Source: Pomacea canaliculata
Lineage: Eukaryota > Mollusca > Gastropoda > Architaenioglossa > Ampullariidae
Reading direction: 5' to 3'
DNA length: 64,000 nucleotides
Assembly: GCF_003073045.1 (NCBI RefSeq)
Contig: NC_037593.1
Location: 10,278,735 to 10,342,734 of the forward strand
The stretch's first letter is position 1. Each line of letters begins with the position of its first letter. Positions 61,270 to 64,000 of this stretch are shown here, piece by piece. A program made the position numbers and the translations under genes. The notes below the pieces were generated by a model. The model had not been told where the DNA came from, did no database searches, and saw nothing but the letters and a program-made list of their open reading frames with translations.

Positions 61270-62133
61270 GGGAGGCGATGCTGATGATACTTTTTTTTAC
61301 TTTAACACATAACTTAGGTTACATAATGTCTGCTGACATGTCTCTTGATGAGCATATTTCTCACATCTGTCGTGCTGCATGCTTTGTATTTCGGAAGATC
61401 AGCTCCATTCACCATACTCTGATCACAATCTCAACCATCAAAATTCTAATCTGCTCATTTGTTCTGTCTAAACTAGACTACTGCAACTTTCTTCTTGGTG
61501 ACTGTTCACAGCACCTCACTGATAAACTTCATAAAGTCCACAACTCAGCTGCTCGATCGTTTTCCGCATTCAAAATTGTGAGCTTGTTCCTCCACTTCTT
61601 CACTCTTTTCGTTGCCTACCAGTTAAAGCTAGAATAGACAAGCTCTCAACTCTATGCTATGTATTCTTTGAAGGCTCCTCCCCTTACTACTTTACTGAAA
61701 TCTTGTCCGCTCTCCTGCCTGAAACCTTCACTGCTCACGAGACTCCCGCACTCTATTTTTCCTCCCACAATGACAGTCATACAGAAAACGGACGTTTTCC
61801 CTCTGTGCTGCTTAGCAGTGGACCTCTCTTCCACATCACATTCGCGACTCCAAAGCTACATTCAAACGCTCTCTGAAAACATATCTGTTCACGAAGTAAT
61901 ATCCCTGAATTACTATCCTTAATTCCCTTGTAATACTGTCATGTTAATCATCAAGTATGGCTCCAACTATTTATAGTATCTTTCATCCATTGCTTTACGT
62001 TCTGTGCCTGTACCTTTCTCACCGTCCACTATCTGTTCATTTATCATTGTTTGGTCTCCACAGTGAGTACGATCTATCTTGGTGATAGTGGTGCTGCGCA
62101 TTGTGACAACACATTATATTATTATTATTGTCC
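61270..62133 (+). mobile_element. CR1-like LINE, 3' part with (ATT)n tail
   Basis: The plus frame 61327-61590 reads MSADMSLDEHISHICRAACF, FRKISSIHHTLITISTIKIL and SKLDYCNFLLGDCSQHLTDK, then LHKVHNSAARSFSAF. A second frame (61659-61922) has the C-terminal part with LKPSLLTRLPHS and [18 protein letters not shown]. The 3' UTR from 61940 matches the minus-strand copy at 29110-29360, and the element ends in TTATTATTATTATTG. It is 5'-truncated and frameshifted. Confidence 0.85.
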
Positions 62134-62139
62134 AATCTT

Positions 62140-63600
62140 CAGCAAATTTGACAGGAATATTCCTGTAATCTTGAGTCGTAGAGTAGCTTGATTTATGCTT
62201 TGGTTCCAGCAATATTTTTTGCTGTTCCCATGCTGGAGTCTGCTGATAGGGAGTGTGGTCATTGTTCATCAGGATCTTGACTGATCTGGCATGATGTCTC
62301 TTCTGCGGCCCATATCTATGGTCCTAACAGTGGGCATAATACCCTTGGAAGTGCCCATCTCTTCTCCAAAGTGAACCACAGCCGGTGGGTTGGCCTGATC
62401 ATAGATGTCTTGTAGTATACAATACAGTGACTGAGCTGTAAGATGTAGCACATCAGCAGCCCTTTTGTGGCCTGTTTACTGCTCAGGTGGTTAACCCACA
62501 AAGTTCTTAGACTGACTGCAACCTCTTTATGGTTATAACTGAGCTTGGCTTCATGTCTGTGTCAGCATCAAATTTTAAGCCTTGTAGAAGCATGCAGAAC
62601 TATTTTCTATCATGTCTTCCTCACTTCTGTTTTGTGCATGTCCATATGTGGATGACTCTTCTTAAGTTTACCAAATTTGTTTTTAAACTTTAGTACTTAA
62701 GCTTTCTTCACTTTCACAATGGGACTCATTTTAACAGCCTACCATACTAAACGAGCCAGGGCACGTACTGTCCTTTCCAGTCGTCAGAAAACAAAATCTC
62801 AAAAAGTAAAGAACACTCATATTCAAGTATCATACCAGTGACCTGTAAAAGACTAAAGTACTTCCTTAGCTTTCCATTATGACATATTCTACTTTCATGT
62901 ATTTATAATATAAAACAACTGATGCTTGATTATCAACTATCCTGATATAATCTATTAATGTATCAAGCAATTCTTTCCTGACAATCTACCCATGCTCACC
63001 CGTATCATTTTTTTTCTTTTTTTGCTGCACAAATGAAGTTCCCTGCAAATGCACATTCATTCTAATTAAATGATTTGATTATCTATAATTCTTCAGTCGA
63101 AAGACAAGATGACAGCAGCCAAATTGCTTAACGGTAGAACCATTTTTATTATTGCTTCTACATGGTTGGATGGATGTAGAAGACAGTCTTTCTGGCACTA
63201 GACTGATTCAGCACAATGATATTCCCACACCACCATCATCACCACCACTATTGCAGGTTAGTAAATATTCAGAGCAAAGTCTGTGGTTTGATGGTGAAGG
63301 CTTGATACAAGTCACTAGGGTATTTGATGAAAGAAGGTAGGCAGAGGGTGAAGGTCAGAGCTGAAAGTCACTGGAGACTATTGGAACAACTGTACAATAC
63401 TGGCTGCAGTTTTCCAAATCTCATCTTTAATCAGACCCTGGACAGATAAAAATGTAGACATAAAATGTGTATGTTTGAAGCTCACAATAAACACAGCAAA
63501 CATGCTCTTTACTGTCATGTGTCCAACATACAAATCTAAGCTAAATAACCAAGTACTATGCATTTGGATCCATTTACTTCATTGTAGCCAAATGTGGTGG
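62140..63600. other. No gene recognised; possible old coding remnant at 62150-62510 (minus)
   Basis: Two minus-strand frames read protein-like (FGEEMGTSKGIMPTVRTIDM, then KILMNNDHTPYQQTPAWEQQ in another frame), as if one old coding stretch had been frameshifted. I do not recognise the family. The rest is AT-rich without features. Confidence 0.3.
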
Positions 63601-63603
63601 TCT

Positions 63604-63609
63604 TTTATT
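63604..63609 (-). terminator. DRG1: Candidate DRG1 poly(A) signal AATAAA
   Basis: Minus-strand AATAAA about 310 nt after the DRG1 stop. Confidence 0.45.
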
Positions 63610-63918
63610 ACTAAAAAAATATTTTAAAAAATTAAAATAAAAAGTGTTGCAAATGTAAAAGTATTCTAAAGTTACCACGAAAACTTTTCTTGAGAAACAA
63701 TAACAGACACAAAACTTCCATTCCTAGAACCCTGAACTGTGTATTCTGTCTGCCTAGTAACAAACAATTGCTGGGACAGCACTCAAAGCATATTATTTGT
63801 GAGTATCATCATCTGTCTGGAAATTAAGAACATTTTCAGTCCCATATAAGCAACATAGTTTAAGAGCAAAATCATAACTGGCTGCTGAAATATAACAAAC
63901 AAAAAGGTTTCTGATAAC

Positions 63919-64000
63919 TTACTTTTTCAAAATCTGCACCACATCCTCATCATTGAGCACATGTTCCTTTCCCACTTTCTGTGGACAATGTTTGACTGAT
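63919..64000 (-). CDS. DRG1: Developmentally regulated GTP-binding protein 1, C-terminal end (partial)
   Basis: The minus strand reads SVKHCPQKVGKEHVLNDEDV then VQILKK and a stop. This is the end of the TGS domain in DRG1, where vertebrates have [20 protein letters not shown] followed by IQIVKK. DRG1 is a conserved cytoplasmic GTPase of the OBG/DRG group that works with DFRP1/ZC3H15 on ribosomes. DRG2 ends differently (MEHEDVIQIVKK after RVGLTH), so DRG1 is favoured. The remaining upstream exons lie beyond the right edge. The tail overlaps a splice-like AAG|TAAGT, but the in-frame TAA is the expected end. Confidence 0.88.
   Translation of the reverse strand, partial: SVKHCPQKVGKEHVLNDEDVVQILKK

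Noticed and set aside
63152-63340. Possible plus-strand exon (PTPPSSPPLLQ followed by a GT donor)
   Set aside because: No acceptor, partner exon or family could be found.

Overview
The window looks like nuclear DNA of an invertebrate animal. Genes are split by many spliceosomal introns (GT-AG, plus one GC-AG). The conserved genes are animal-type: CLUH, NDUFS8, the tail of DRG1 and a Rho-type GTPase. The intergenic and intronic DNA is AT-rich and full of truncated LINEs and small inverted-repeat transposons. The LINE and dispersed-repeat types suggest a mollusc, probably a gastropod; this is an inference and not proven. No bacterial operons, rRNA or CRISPR were seen.

Layout. (1) 1-10.3 kb: the last two exons of an atypical Rho-family GTPase (minus strand), with a Tigger-like MITE in the intron between them, followed by gene-poor repeat-bearing DNA. 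(2) 10.3-39.5 kb: CLUH, the clustered-mitochondria mRNA-binding protein, on the minus strand. I placed 36 coding exons whose phases all agree and whose lengths sum to 4155 nt (1384 aa). Its introns hold LINE ends, nested hAT MITEs and a piggyBac-like remnant. (3) 40.6-43 kb: on the plus strand, a decayed THAP-domain transposase locus of the ISL2EU type, split by a LINE copy with a possible target-site duplication. (4) 43.6-44.5 kb: a CR1-like LINE remnant. (5) 44.7-50.5 kb: on the minus strand, an unrecognised small membrane-protein gene with two possible terminal exons. (6) 51.2-56.4 kb: NDUFS8, the complex I TYKY subunit, on the plus strand, complete in six exons and head-to-head with the small membrane-protein gene. 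(7) 57-62 kb: hairpins, a probable unrecognised gene (minus) with a Gln/Pro/Ser-rich end, and another CR1-like LINE. (8) 63.9-64 kb: the last 26 codons and stop of DRG1 (minus), which runs off the right edge.

CLUH binds mRNAs for nuclear-encoded mitochondrial proteins and NDUFS8 is a mitochondrial complex I subunit, so two nearby genes serve mitochondrial biogenesis. Nothing in the sequence shows that they are co-regulated.
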